The position numbers and the translations under genes were made by a program. From positions 992,001-1,056,000 of the forward strand of contig NZ_CP068083.1 in the NCBI RefSeq assembly GCF_016725325.1: DNA of 64,000 bases. The letters are read 5' to 3'. The stretch's first letter is position 1. The number at the start of each line of letters is the position of its first letter. The notes beneath the pieces are model-generated. The model saw only the letters and a program-made list of their open reading frames with translations. It made no database searches and had not been told where the DNA came from. This document shows, piece by piece, positions 34,407 through 44,400 of this stretch. Source of the stretch: Sphingobacterium spiritivorum. GTDB taxonomy: Bacteria > Bacteroidota > Bacteroidia > Sphingobacteriales > Sphingobacteriaceae.

Positions 34407-35651
34407 TTACCTTCTAACAATATCTGAAATTACATTCTTCCAGGCATCCAATACATGATGAGGACTATATCTCTTCATAGCTAGATGCGCCTGAAATCCC
34501 ATTTCCTTTCTTAACTCTCTATTCTGCATAAGTTCTTCCAGATACTTTTGCATTTCACTTTCATCCTTTGCTAAAAACCCAGCTACTCCATGCTCAATAA
34601 GCTCATTCACACCAGAACAACTTTGAAATCCTAAGCAAGGTAGCCCTGCAGACATAGCTTCCCCTAATGCAAGTCCAAAACCTTCATATTTACTTGGGAA
34701 TATAAAAATATCTCCTTCCTTTATCTTTTCTAATGGATTATCTGTAAAACCTTTTAAAAAAACCCGATTATTCAAGTTATACGAACTAATCATTTGCTTA
34801 AGCATATTATGATCATGACCTATGCCCCAAAATTCCAGTTCCCATTCAGGAAATACTGAAGCGATTTCATTAAAAATCTTTATAGCTATACTTTGTTGTT
34901 TACAATCATCATCTAATCTTCCTATGTGAATGATACGATATTTTCCTTTAGGTTTTAGATGGTTTACTACATCACTTTCTGCCGTCTGAGGAACCGGGTT
35001 AGGAATAACATATTGTTTACCCTTAAATGTTGATGGGAGAAAGTTACAGTAACTTTTAAATAGTACCTGAATACCAGAGAGGTTTTTGAAAGATTCTTCA
35101 AGAAGTCGCATTTCAAAGTCACTTCTTCTTCCAAATATGTTTCTATAATCATAATCCGGTCTTCCATTTACAGAATTTACAATAGGAATATTAATTTTAT
35201 TATTATAGGTAACCTCTAATAAAGAACTGATGGACATGGTAACTATTACATCAGGAGATAATTCATTTATATATGCATTCCAAAGTTCAGCACGTTTAGA
35301 AAGATTAAATTTATATATTCCAGCGTCACCACCTAGATCCTTCCGAAGTACATTATTATAAATTTTAGCAGATTTCTTTTTGATTTTTGATATAAGCCAT
35401 ATAATCGGGTTACGCCCCTTATAATTATATAATGATTTCAACTCTTTCTGAATCACACGAGGGTTGTAGATATTTACCACCTCAATATTTCTATCGATTT
35501 CGAAGACGGGCTTTCCGATAATATCCTGATTAGTAGCTATAGTTACTTGGTGTCCCTGTTTTGCAAACCCATTTGCCAAAAAAGAACAGATTTTTTCAGT
35601 TCCACCCGATCCGTTTAAGAAGTGTAAATGTTGTATAAATAAAATTTTCAT
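34407..35651 (-). CDS. Family 4 glycosyltransferase (minus block, 2)
   Basis: A 414-aa GT-B enzyme. The acceptor loop is HFLNGSGGTEKICSFLANGF, the donor domain starts at YRIIHIGRLDDDCKQ, and the conserved site is FPSKYEGFGLALGEAMSAGLP with the EX7E motif. This pattern is typical for GT4 enzymes acting on UDP- or GDP-sugars in O-antigen or exopolysaccharide pathways. It lies 14 nt upstream of the next gene and 3 nt after the GT2 gene in the same operon. Confidence 0.87.
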   Translation of the reverse strand: MKILFIQHLHFLNGSGGTEKICSFLANGFAKQGHQVTIATNQDIIGKPVFEIDRNIEVVNIYNPRVIQKELKSLYNYKGRNPIIWLISKIKKKSAKIYNNVLRKDLGGDAGIYKFNLSKRAELWNAYINELSPDVIVTMSISSLLEVTYNNKINIPIVNSVNGRPDYDYRNIFGRRSDFEMRLLEESFKNLSGIQVLFKSYCNFLPSTFKGKQYVIPNPVPQTAESDVVNHLKPKGKYRIIHIGRLDDDCKQQSIAIKIFNEIASVFPEWELEFWGIGHDHNMLKQMISSYNLNNRVFLKGFTDNPLEKIKEGDIFIFPSKYEGFGLALGEAMSAGLPCLGFQSCSGVNELIEHGVAGFLAKDESEMQKYLEELMQNRELRKEMGFQAHLAMKRYSPHHVLDAWKNVISDIVRR

Positions 35652-35654
35652 ACC

Positions 35655-36686
35655 TCAATATTTTGCACGAATATTCTCTCTCCACCCTCTTCTCAAATTT
35701 GAAAAAGGAATTAGTTTAACCACAAAAAGTAATATCTTTCTTTTGGCTGCGCGCTGTTTTAAGTACCTTTTATAAAAATTATCAAAATCAGAATAGCTCT
35801 TGGCTCTTAAGAAATACAAGAATGGTTTACTAAGCAAATTTCTGCTTTTATTAGATAAATATGGATCAACATATTTACTCATAAATTCCTTTATTATATC
35901 AAATAAATATTTCTTTTGTTCTTCATCAAGAGTTAATCTTAAATATCTTATTTCGAAGGGTTCATGCTCTACGAATAATGCCAAATGAAAGCTGTGAGAG
36001 TAAAAAAGATCGTTCTTTTCGTAGAACTTGGATAGTATAGAAAACCAACTCGGTATTTGATGGAGTACTTTCCAACTATTCTCATTAATCTTAACGTGAT
36101 TTTGACTGCTGTGTTTACGATAATGATAATTACCCTGCAAATTCACTCCTACAGATGTAGTCAATGCCAATAACTGATGAGAAAACAATCCATCTTCGCA
36201 GGGCTGAATATGTTCTGGAAATCTTATTTCCGGATGATCAACTAAAAAACTCCTTTTCAGAAATTGTGCACAGGTTGGTAAAGCTGTTACATTTGGCAAC
36301 CGCTTACAATACTCTTCTCCGACTATTGTAATATCATTGGAATTCTTCTCGGCAGATTCAAAAGAACTTTTAATGAAATCTGAATCCAAAGTATCATCCG
36401 AATCCATAAAAAACACATAATTGCCTTTTGCCTGAAGCAATCCCTTATTCCGGGATATCGACACCCCTGAATTTTCCTGATCAATAAATTGGATACGCTT
36501 ATCTTTCGACGCATATTCCTGACAAATCAATGCGCATTTATCTGTACTACCATCATTGACCAATATCAATTCAAATTCCTGAAAACTTTGATTCAGTACG
36601 CTTTGAATAGTTTCATGTAAAAACTGTTGGACATTATAAATCGGTATAATTATGGAAACAAGAGTGTGATTCGAAGTGTTGACCAT
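35655..36686 (-). CDS. Family 2 glycosyltransferase (minus block, 1)
   Basis: A GT-A enzyme of 343 aa. The N-terminal catalytic domain shows VSIIIPIYNVQQFLHETIQSV, LVNDGSTD, the SGVSISRNKGL helix and FMDSDDTLD as DxD. The C-terminal third is helical and basic and ends without a membrane segment. It begins the glycosyltransferase part of the minus-strand unit, downstream of a lipoprotein gene that ends 48 nt before it. Confidence 0.87.
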   Translation of the reverse strand: MVNTSNHTLVSIIIPIYNVQQFLHETIQSVLNQSFQEFELILVNDGSTDKCALICQEYASKDKRIQFIDQENSGVSISRNKGLLQAKGNYVFFMDSDDTLDSDFIKSSFESAEKNSNDITIVGEEYCKRLPNVTALPTCAQFLKRSFLVDHPEIRFPEHIQPCEDGLFSHQLLALTTSVGVNLQGNYHYRKHSSQNHVKINENSWKVLHQIPSWFSILSKFYEKNDLFYSHSFHLALFVEHEPFEIRYLRLTLDEEQKKYLFDIIKEFMSKYVDPYLSNKSRNLLSKPFLYFLRAKSYSDFDNFYKRYLKQRAAKRKILLFVVKLIPFSNLRRGWRENIRAKY

Positions 36687-36734
36687 TTACAAATGTTCAG
36701 AGATTATACCAGAAATACAAACTTTAAAGATATT

Positions 36735-37967
36735 TTATTTTAGCGCACTTTCCAATTTTTGCTTATTAAGTTTGAATTCGCGATATTTAAATTCTCCGGA
36801 TTTATATCCTACTACAGCTCCAAAATCAATGACCTCATTATCGCTTTTCATCGGAAATATTGCTGACCGATACACATTCTTCTCAACCATCGGTTTAGCT
36901 AAAACGACAAAATTAATTCCATCTTTAGAATAAGCAAGATACAAAGCATCTGCTGTGTATTTCTTAACATTCCCCACTGCTAGACATAAAAAATAATACC
37001 CGTCTACATAAGCAGCCTGAATGTGCCACGGAGCGTAATTTTCATCTACCATTTTCCAGGGCATATTCACAAAATTCACGATTTTACTTTGCTTAAATAA
37101 GCTAAAATTAAGGCCATCGTTAGAAGTTCTTTGAACAATATAGGAAAGCTCTTTACCTTTAAAGTTCTTATTCCCGGTATTCAACTCCACTTCATAACTA
37201 ACAAATCTGTTTCCGTTATGAACCATTGTTGGTGATAACAAATGATTATTCTTCGGTGAAAAAGGAGCATTACTTGTATAGGCAATTTCCAGAGGAGTCC
37301 AGCGAATGCCATCTGTAGAAGTCTGTTGCACAATTGTGCGGTGTGCGTTCGTTTTTAATTTATCTGTGTTATTTTTACTTTTTACACATTTATTTTTAAA
37401 AGTCTGAGCCGTTATAAAGCTTCCTCTGTAGTACAGGTAGAATTTATTATTGACATATACCCAGTCTACATCAGACCAGAAACCTTGTCTTGGATCCTGT
37501 TTATTCTCCAGAAAGCTTTCTCTTGAAGAAGGAGTACGCATCAGAGGGCTCATAATCCCTAGCGGACTGACCCAGTTTAATCCGTCATTGGAAACTACAA
37601 CTGTTGGATTCTCATATCGCTTGGATTCCTGAGTCGTTCCGACATACCCGAAATATGGCGTAAACACCATCCAATACTTATATCCGTTAAATCCATTCGG
37701 AAAGTATTGCACATCCGGATGACAGTAACTGTTGTTTGTTCCCGATATATCTTTGAAAAATGCAGACTCAAAACTTCCTGCATAATTTCCATTTGCCGTA
37801 ACCTGTATATTGATTTTTCCGATATCCAGCAGAAAGTCAGGAGTATCTACTTTTGGGACAATAGCCTTTAGAGGAGGTACATCCTCAGCATAAAATGAGT
37901 CTTCCGATTTAGTACATGCAAAAAGCAATGCACAACACAACAGGGCCAAGAAAATATTTCTCCACAT
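36735..37967 (-). CDS. Lipoprotein with glycosidase-like beta-propeller
   Basis: A 410-aa exported lipoprotein. The signal peptide ends in a lipobox LLFAC with the modified Cys at residue 18. The rest reads as blades of a GH43/GH32-type five-bladed propeller: HPDVQYFPNGFNGYKYWMVFTP, ENPTVVVSNDGLNW, VDWVYVNNKFYLYYRG, STDGIRW and so on, with repeated 'SxDGxxW/F' motifs. Such proteins bind or cut glycans. Catalytic Asp/Glu residues cannot be assigned with confidence. Its place at the head of the glycosyltransferase operon suggests it handles the polysaccharide made by those genes (inference). Confidence 0.65.
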   Translation of the reverse strand: MWRNIFLALLCCALLFACTKSEDSFYAEDVPPLKAIVPKVDTPDFLLDIGKINIQVTANGNYAGSFESAFFKDISGTNNSYCHPDVQYFPNGFNGYKYWMVFTPYFGYVGTTQESKRYENPTVVVSNDGLNWVSPLGIMSPLMRTPSSRESFLENKQDPRQGFWSDVDWVYVNNKFYLYYRGSFITAQTFKNKCVKSKNNTDKLKTNAHRTIVQQTSTDGIRWTPLEIAYTSNAPFSPKNNHLLSPTMVHNGNRFVSYEVELNTGNKNFKGKELSYIVQRTSNDGLNFSLFKQSKIVNFVNMPWKMVDENYAPWHIQAAYVDGYYFLCLAVGNVKKYTADALYLAYSKDGINFVVLAKPMVEKNVYRSAIFPMKSDNEVIDFGAVVGYKSGEFKYREFKLNKQKLESALK

Positions 37968-38115
37968 GTTTTGACAATGGCTAATAAAATTTTATTATTT
38001 CAAATGATCATTTCTATATCTTTAACATAGAAATCAGGCATTCTATTTTTTTGTCGAAAATAGAATAAATCCCTGATATCTGATATTCTTTTTTATAATT
38101 TGACAAAACTGTAAA

Positions 38116-38607
38116 ATGCAACTTAAAACTCTCTTTATCATACGTCATGCAAAGGCAGAAGAGCATTCTTTTGCCAAACAGGATTTCGATCGTAATCTTA
38201 TCGAAAAGGGCGAAGAACGTGCACATCGTATAGCACAGGAATTGAAAGATCTTATAACGATAGATCCGCAAACATTATTCATATCTTCTACCGCAAATCG
38301 TGCCTGGCAGACAGCCCAGATTTTTGCAGATGTATTGGGATATCGCAGAGACAGGATCCAATTGGAAGACTCCATATATGAATCTCACCACTTCAATATA
38401 TTAGAGGTCATTAATCAGGTCCCTTCAACAATACATACGGTTTTGCTTTTTGGTCACAATCCGGGTTTATCAAATGCAGTAGATTATATAACGGATAGAC
38501 CTGTAATGCTAAAAACTGCAAATGTTGCGCAGATTACATTGCCGGAAGGTTTTGATTTTAACAATCTAAGTATAAATACAGGCACACTAACCCAAATTCT
38601 GGATTAA
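38116..38607 (+). CDS. sixA: Histidine phosphatase SixA-like
   Basis: A 163-aa branch-2 histidine phosphatase of the SixA type. The catalytic RHAKAE motif is at 10-15 with nucleophile His11, and the second catalytic His114 is in LLFGHNPGLSN. SixA of E. coli removes phosphate from phosphohistidine in a phosphotransfer protein; targets in Bacteroidota are unknown. It starts a short + strand unit, and the next gene (YyaL-like) begins 25 nt downstream. Confidence 0.85.
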   Translation: MQLKTLFIIRHAKAEEHSFAKQDFDRNLIEKGEERAHRIAQELKDLITIDPQTLFISSTANRAWQTAQIFADVLGYRRDRIQLEDSIYESHHFNILEVINQVPSTIHTVLLFGHNPGLSNAVDYITDRPVMLKTANVAQITLPEGFDFNNLSINTGTLTQILD

Positions 38608-38632
38608 TTCTTTTTTGTACCTTTAGCTTGCT

Positions 38633-40651
38633 ATGTCGAATCAACTGCAATATGAGCACTCTCCTTATTTAAAACAGCACGCCCATAATCCGGTACACTG
38701 GATGCCATGGGGAGAAGAAGCCCTTACAAAAGCAAAAACAGAAAATAAACTTATTATTATCAGCATAGGTTATTCAGCCTGCCACTGGTGTCATGTTATG
38801 GAACGAGAAAGTTTCGAGAATGAGGCTATTGCGCAGACCATGAACAAGTTTTATGTACCCATTAAAATAGATCGGGAAGAACGTCCGGACATTGACCAGA
38901 TTTATATGACTGCGGTACAGCTGATGACCAATGCCGGTGGATGGCCGCTAAATTGTATCTGCTTGCCAGACGGAAGACCCATCTATGGCGGAACCTATTT
39001 TAAGCCTCATGACTGGCAGAATATTCTACTGCAGATTGCACAGATGTGGGAAGAACAACCACAGGTTGCTATAGAATATGCGACTAAATTAACCAACGGA
39101 ATTCAGCAAAGTGAGCGATTACCAATAAATCCCATTCCGGATCAGTATAGCACAGCAGATTTATCAGCTATAATTACACCATGGGTAGCATTATTTGATA
39201 CAAAAGACGGAGGGTACAACCGTGCTCCAAAATTTCCTTTACCCAATAACTGGATCTTTCTTTTACGCTACGGGGTACTCGCAGGGGATGAAAAAATTAT
39301 CGATCATGTTCATTTTACCTTACAGAAAATGGCTTCCGGTGGCATTTATGATCAGATTGGCGGAGGCTTTGCACGCTATTCTGTCGATCCTTACTGGCAT
39401 ATACCTCATTTTGAAAAGATGCTGTATGACAACGGGCAACTGCTATCCCTGTTTGCAGAAGCTTATCAACAAAGACCATTGCCCTTTTATAAACGCGTAG
39501 TACACGAAACTATACAATGGGCTAACCGCGAAATGCTGGCACCTAATAATGGTTTTTACTGTGCACTGGATGCTGACAGTGAAGGAGTGGAAGGAAAATA
39601 CTATTCTTTTTCTAAAAGTGAAATAAAGGATGTATTGGGTGAAGATGCTCCATTGTTTATCTCCTACTTTAATATAACAGAGCAAGGAAACTGGGCTGAG
39701 GAATCAACCAATATTCCCATTCTTGATATCGATGCTGATCAAATGGCTTTGGATGCCGGATATTCAGCGGAAGAATGGGAGACCTATTTAGCTGCCGCCA
39801 AAGAAAAACTATACCGTTACAGAGAGACCAGAGTCAGGCCGGGACTGGACCACAAGCAACTTGCCACGTGGAACGCTTTAATGTTAAAAGGATTAACAGA
39901 TGCATACCGTGTCTTTGATAATTATTCCTATCTGGATACTGCAATAAAAAATGCGCATTTTATTCTGAATGAATTAATGAAAAGTGATGGCCGGATACTC
40001 CACCAGCCAAAGGATGCCAATCGGGAAATATTTGGATTTCTGGATGATTATGCCTTTACGACGGAAGCCTTCATTGCATTATATGAAGCCACATTTAATG
40101 AAAAATGGCTCGATCTGGCCAGGCAATTAGCTGATAAAGCATTAGAGTTGTTCTATGACATCAACCAAAAAACCTTTTATTATACAGCAGATTCTTCCGG
40201 AGAACTCATCGCCCGGAAAAGTGAAATTATGGATAATGTAATCCCTGCATCCACTTCCACCATAGTCCTTCAACTCAAAAAATTAGGCTTATTATTTGAT
40301 AACGAAGACTATACTGCTGTAGCGGATCAGCTTTTCGCAAATGTATTTCCACAGCTCAAAACTTATGGATCCGCGTACTCCAACTGGAGCATTTATCTGC
40401 TTGAAGAAATATACGGTAACAATGAAATTGCCCTTGTTGGTGAAAATGCAGATGTGTGGAGAAAGGAATTGGATCAGCACTATATTCCAAATAAAATTAC
40501 ATTAGGTGGAACAAAAAGTAAACTTCCTTTGTTATTAAATAGACAAGGTATTGGATCAAAAGCATACCTTTGTAAAAATAAAACCTGCAGTCTTCCACAG
40601 GATTCGATTGCATCAATACTGAATTTACTCAATGATAACGGGAATGATTAG
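38633..40651 (+). CDS. Thioredoxin-domain protein YyaL/SSP411-like (DUF255)
   Basis: A 672-aa cytosolic protein. The N-terminal DUF255 thioredoxin-like domain (about 1-165) has the CxxC in SACHWCHVM (Cys50, Cys53) and the family opening [18 protein letters not shown]. It is followed by a long (alpha/alpha)-barrel resembling glycan epimerases and cellobiose-type enzymes ([41 protein letters not shown]). The family is conserved from bacteria to human SPATA20, but its reaction is not settled. There is no signal peptide. Confidence 0.9.
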   Translation: MSNQLQYEHSPYLKQHAHNPVHWMPWGEEALTKAKTENKLIIISIGYSACHWCHVMERESFENEAIAQTMNKFYVPIKIDREERPDIDQIYMTAVQLMTNAGGWPLNCICLPDGRPIYGGTYFKPHDWQNILLQIAQMWEEQPQVAIEYATKLTNGIQQSERLPINPIPDQYSTADLSAIITPWVALFDTKDGGYNRAPKFPLPNNWIFLLRYGVLAGDEKIIDHVHFTLQKMASGGIYDQIGGGFARYSVDPYWHIPHFEKMLYDNGQLLSLFAEAYQQRPLPFYKRVVHETIQWANREMLAPNNGFYCALDADSEGVEGKYYSFSKSEIKDVLGEDAPLFISYFNITEQGNWAEESTNIPILDIDADQMALDAGYSAEEWETYLAAAKEKLYRYRETRVRPGLDHKQLATWNALMLKGLTDAYRVFDNYSYLDTAIKNAHFILNELMKSDGRILHQPKDANREIFGFLDDYAFTTEAFIALYEATFNEKWLDLARQLADKALELFYDINQKTFYYTADSSGELIARKSEIMDNVIPASTSTIVLQLKKLGLLFDNEDYTAVADQLFANVFPQLKTYGSAYSNWSIYLLEEIYGNNEIALVGENADVWRKELDQHYIPNKITLGGTKSKLPLLLNRQGIGSKAYLCKNKTCSLPQDSIASILNLLNDNGND

Positions 40652-40671
40652 TTTCCCATAATTTAATTCTA

Positions 40672-41169
40672 ATGGCAATAGCAACAAACAACGTTGTAAC
40701 ATTAACTTACACACTTCACACGGTTAAAAACGGTGAAAAAACTTTCGTAGAACAAACCAGCAATGAAAACCCTTTGGATTTCTTGTATGGTGTTGGCATG
40801 ATGCTTCCAAAATTTGAAGAAAATATTGCAGGTCTGAATGTTGGTGATAAAATTGATTTTGAACTTGCTCCGGAAGACGCTTATGGCGAAAAAGACGAGC
40901 GTGCGGTCGCACAATTACCAGCTGACATGTTCAAAGAAACAGGTTTGCCTCCGGTAGGTGAAGTTCTGCCTTTACAGGACAATCAGGGCAACCAATTCCG
41001 TGCTGTAGTCGTAGAAGTTACTCCGGAAGCCGTAGTAGCAGATTTGAATCACCCAATGGCAGGTCAAACTTTGCATTTTGAAATTGAAATCCTTTCTGTT
41101 CGTCCGGCAACAGAAGAAGAATTGTCTCACGGTCATTCACATGGTCCGGATGGCACACACAGCCACTAA
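40672..41169 (+). CDS. FKBP-type peptidyl-prolyl isomerase, SlyD-like
   Basis: A 165-aa cytosolic prolyl isomerase and chaperone. The SlyD layout is seen: TLTYTLHTVKNGE, NPLDFLYGVGMMLPKFEENIAGLNVGDK, EDAYGEKDE, an inserted-flap domain (about 75-130) and HPMAGQTLHFEIEIL. The C-terminus is His-rich (HGHSHGPDGTHSH), a metal-binding tail as in SlyD, where it delivers nickel. No hydrogenase or urease genes are in the window. It is followed by a strong terminator. Confidence 0.93.
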   Translation: MAIATNNVVTLTYTLHTVKNGEKTFVEQTSNENPLDFLYGVGMMLPKFEENIAGLNVGDKIDFELAPEDAYGEKDERAVAQLPADMFKETGLPPVGEVLPLQDNQGNQFRAVVVEVTPEAVVADLNHPMAGQTLHFEIEILSVRPATEEELSHGHSHGPDGTHSH

Positions 41170-41187
41170 TTCTTCGGAATAAAACAT

Positions 41188-41220
41188 AACGGGTCTGAAT
41201 TGCTTCAGACCCGTTTTTTT
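41188..41220 (+). terminator. Terminator after the SlyD-like gene
   Basis: A perfect 12-bp stem (AACGGGTCTGAA / TTCAGACCCGTT) with loop TTGC and a run of seven T. Confidence 0.92.
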
Positions 41221-41246
41221 CTTTACAGAAATTTATGACAGCGCGT

Positions 41247-41912
41247 CTAATACTTAATCGCTCTCAACATCTCCCTTTTCCCCGGAGCACCCGGAGCCTT
41301 TTCGATCTCAAAACCCAAAGCTTTCATACTTCGTTTCAGATTACCGGTTATAGCATAGGTCACAAACATGCCTCCTGGTTTGATATATTGAGCGATATGC
41401 CCCAGAGCTTCATCAGACCACATTTCAGGTTGATGAACAGCAGCAAAAGCATCAAAATAGACAACATCAAATTGCTTATCCGAAGTAAAATCCATCAATA
41501 AAGTATGGGCAATATGCAGATTCATATTTTCCGTTACAGACAGACTGCTGTCTAAAGATTGGGTATAGTTCTCTGTAAAAGAATTCCATATTAACGGATC
41601 AACGTAAGCATCGTATCCCGTATCTTTAATTACACTCAATGGCAATGGATATCCTTCTATTCCCACATAGTCTACAAGAATATCGGAGCCAGAAACGTAC
41701 TCAGCAGTCTGCAAAAAATTTAATCCGGTGCCAAATCCGATTTCCAGAACGGATACTTTATGCAATCCTGTATGTTTTACATAAAAATCCAGTCCCATCT
41801 GTATAAATACATGCTTGCTTTCCTGCAATGCTCCATGCTTAGAGTGATAACACTCTCCTATTTCTGCATTAAATAATGTTTTCGAACCGTCACCTGTTAT
41901 AACAAAATCCAT
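41247..41912 (-). CDS. mnmD: tRNA 5-methylaminomethyl-2-thiouridine methyltransferase (MnmD)
   Basis: A 221-aa SAM-dependent methyltransferase of the DUF752/MnmD type, corresponding to the methyltransferase half of E. coli MnmC. It completes the mnm5s2U wobble modification. The start TGDGSKTLFNAEIGECYHSKHGALQES is characteristic, the SAM site is VLEIGFGTGLNFL, and a DVVYFDAFA motif follows. As in other organisms with standalone MnmD, the oxidase half is absent here. One substrate tRNA, tRNA-Gln(TTG), is present in three copies in this window. It stands alone on the minus strand. Confidence 0.9.
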   Translation of the reverse strand: MDFVITGDGSKTLFNAEIGECYHSKHGALQESKHVFIQMGLDFYVKHTGLHKVSVLEIGFGTGLNFLQTAEYVSGSDILVDYVGIEGYPLPLSVIKDTGYDAYVDPLIWNSFTENYTQSLDSSLSVTENMNLHIAHTLLMDFTSDKQFDVVYFDAFAAVHQPEMWSDEALGHIAQYIKPGGMFVTYAITGNLKRSMKALGFEIEKAPGAPGKREMLRAIKY

Positions 41913-41970
41913 TTCCCTAAAATTTTAACAAAACTAAAACAAAAAAAACCTATTTTTATTCCAAACACTA

Positions 41971-43215
41971 ATGGAAAACGCAAATAAATCATTTATAGAA
42001 AATTATGGCAGCATTCTTTTGCTGTTGTTAGGTATTATAATAGGCTGCCTTATTGGTATCTTTGCCAAAGACATTGTCCCTTATATCAAACCCTTAGGAG
42101 ACATTTTTCTGAATTTGCTGTTTGTTTCCATTATACCTTTAATTTTCTTTGCTATTTCTTCCTCAGTTGCCAATATTGAAGGCAACCAAAGACTAGGCCG
42201 TATTATGGGGGTTATGGCAGCAGTATTTCTAGTCACCATTATTATTGCTGCGATCAGTATGATTATTGTGCTGAAACTCTTCCCTATAGACCAGGTTGTA
42301 AGTTCAGATCCGACAGCCACATCCCCGCTGATGGACAACAAAGAATCCTGGGGGGATCGTATTGTACGTTTCCTGACAGTAGGAGAATTTTCGAATCTGT
42401 TATCCCGCCAGAGCATGCTTGCATTTGTGATTTTCTCCTTTTTGGTAGGAATAGCGGCAAGAAAAGCGGATGAAAAAGCCAAATCCTTTATCGTATTCCT
42501 CAATGCAGGTAATGAAGTGATGAAGAATTTATTGATTATGATTATGAAATTAGCACCTGTCGGCCTGGGGGCTTATTTTGCATTTCAGGTTTATGATCTG
42601 GGGCCTAAATTATTCGATATCTATGCCAAACCTATGGGTATATATTATGGATACGGTATTATCTATTTCTTTCTGTTTTTCACTATTTATACTTTTATTG
42701 CCAATGGCAGAAAAGGAGTAAACTCTTATTGGAAAAACAATATACTGCCGACTTTTACAGCCTTATCGACATGTAGTAGTCTGGCAACTATGCCTGTCAA
42801 CCTAAGTGCTTCGCCCAAAATGGGAATTCCCCCTTCAGTCGCAAACGTAGTGATTCCATTAGGTACAACATTACATAAACATGGTTCTGCCCTGTCCTCT
42901 ATTCTGAAAATATATGTAGCTTTTGTATTGATGGGGTGGAATTTTTTCGATCCTGCAACATTGATTACAGCAGTAGGCATCACCGTATTGGTAAGTATTG
43001 TTGCTGGTGGAATACCCAATGGCGGATATATAGGAGAAATGCTGATGATATCGGTATATGGATTACCGACGGAGGCTATCCCGGCTGTCATGATTATCGG
43101 AACATTAGTGGATCCGCTGGCAACAGTTCTGAATGCCACAGGAGATACCATGGCTGCGATGCTTGTTACCCGGTTTTCCGGAGAAAAATTTACAAATCAG
43201 GACCCTGTAACATAA
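41971..43215 (+). CDS. Dicarboxylate/amino acid:cation symporter (DAACS family)
   Basis: A 414-aa inner-membrane symporter of the GltP/DctA fold with eight helices and two re-entrant loops. Family motifs are seen: the serine-rich loop FAISSSVANIEG, the HP1-like ALSTCSSLATMPVNL, TLHKHGSAL, and the substrate-site helix PAVMIIGTLVDPLATVLNATGDTMAAML with the Asp that binds the amino group in glutamate carriers. The substrate is probably glutamate/aspartate or a C4-dicarboxylate. It is divergent from mnmD with a 58-nt gap. Confidence 0.92.
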   Translation: MENANKSFIENYGSILLLLLGIIIGCLIGIFAKDIVPYIKPLGDIFLNLLFVSIIPLIFFAISSSVANIEGNQRLGRIMGVMAAVFLVTIIIAAISMIIVLKLFPIDQVVSSDPTATSPLMDNKESWGDRIVRFLTVGEFSNLLSRQSMLAFVIFSFLVGIAARKADEKAKSFIVFLNAGNEVMKNLLIMIMKLAPVGLGAYFAFQVYDLGPKLFDIYAKPMGIYYGYGIIYFFLFFTIYTFIANGRKGVNSYWKNNILPTFTALSTCSSLATMPVNLSASPKMGIPPSVANVVIPLGTTLHKHGSALSSILKIYVAFVLMGWNFFDPATLITAVGITVLVSIVAGGIPNGGYIGEMLMISVYGLPTEAIPAVMIIGTLVDPLATVLNATGDTMAAMLVTRFSGEKFTNQDPVT

Positions 43216-43258
43216 GTTGCTTAGTCCTATTTTTCAGAATATTCCAGTGGAGTGCATG

Positions 43259-44206
43259 CTAAAAGCGGAGACCTAACCGTATCGTACCATACTGATGATT
43301 AGAGTACATTTTCTTTCCTTCTTTTGTATTAAACACAAATCCAGCATCTACATAGATCTTTCTATTTGACCATGCACCTCCAATATAGTGTTTCATAATA
43401 TAGGGTTCTATTTCATAAAACTTTTGTTTATCCCGGGCAAACGGACCTCCCTGAATAGTTGCATTATAAAGTTGATAGGTGTAGGATGGGGTATAAAAAA
43501 AGTAATACTCATTATCCGTATTTAAAAATCCGCCAGTTCTTGTAAAATGAGAAGTATAATAATCTGCCAGCTTTCCAAAGCGCAATGTAGCCTGAACAGA
43601 GGCATGTGAAAAGGCCATCCCGGCTCGTAATGTACCTCCACCTGACAGCTCTAGCTTATTTGAAGCACTTCTCCATATTTTTTTGGAAAGTTTACTCTCT
43701 ACATCTGCTCCTACAGAAGTATTCAGTTCAGATGCCCAGCTTTCCACTTCATACATAGAAAGTAATCGATGTACATATTTCTGAACCTCCTTACCTTTAG
43801 CACCTTTTCCTATAACATTTACTTCTGCTTTAGCTGTCCATACCCATTCATCTCCGTAAACGCGCTGAAACTCCCCATTCAGAAATAAGTAAGCTGTAGA
43901 GGGCCTGTCCCAGTACAAAGAGTTCCCGGCCTGTACCTCAATACCGTTGTACAACTGATGTCCCAGTTGAAAGGAGAGTATATCCGTCCGCCTGTTACGT
44001 GCCTGCTGCAAGGGAACGGTGTAAGTAATAATCAATCCATTGGTATAATACCTATCCTGCCCATTCATCAGATATACATCATTGTCACTCTGAAATTCCA
44101 GCAAATGCGGAAGACGTTCCTGCGAAAATGCAGATGACAGAAACGTGGTGAACACAACAAACCCGATAGAAAAGCGACAAATAAATCTATTAATCTTAAA
44201 AAGCAT
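43259..44206 (-). CDS. LpxR-like outer membrane lipid A deacylase family protein
   Basis: A 315-aa protein with a signal peptide (about 1-28, cut after SAFSQ) and many amphipathic beta strands ending in Phe, as in outer membrane barrels. The start of the mature part, FQSDNDVYLMNGQDRYYTNGLIITY, matches the LpxR (DUF2219) signature, including the Asn-Asp pair of the active site and the YTNG loop. LpxR of Salmonella removes the 3'-acyloxyacyl group of lipid A with calcium. Whether this homologue is active is not known. It is divergent from ccmE. Confidence 0.78.
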   Translation of the reverse strand: MLFKINRFICRFSIGFVVFTTFLSSAFSQERLPHLLEFQSDNDVYLMNGQDRYYTNGLIITYTVPLQQARNRRTDILSFQLGHQLYNGIEVQAGNSLYWDRPSTAYLFLNGEFQRVYGDEWVWTAKAEVNVIGKGAKGKEVQKYVHRLLSMYEVESWASELNTSVGADVESKLSKKIWRSASNKLELSGGGTLRAGMAFSHASVQATLRFGKLADYYTSHFTRTGGFLNTDNEYYFFYTPSYTYQLYNATIQGGPFARDKQKFYEIEPYIMKHYIGGAWSNRKIYVDAGFVFNTKEGKKMYSNHQYGTIRLGLRF

Positions 44207-44400
44207 TGTAATATTTCGGATATAGGTCCACTAATATGGCAAGTTAAATATTTTATCCAAATTAGAATATCACCTAAGTGTTAAAAAAGAGCATTTTAGT
44301 TAATCTGTTTAAAATAATTCTAAATAAGGTCCAGAATTTGGTTTTTTACTTACTTCCATTCGTATTTCGTAATTTTGCAGTTGATTTAGTGCATTTAAAA

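Noticed and set aside
38014..38271. 85-codon minus-strand frame opposite sixA
   Set aside because: It overlaps a clear histidine phosphatase gene on the other strand and lacks any domain.
44278..44400. 41-codon extension of CcmE
   Set aside because: It adds a second hydrophobic stretch not found in CcmE and spans the probable -7 box.
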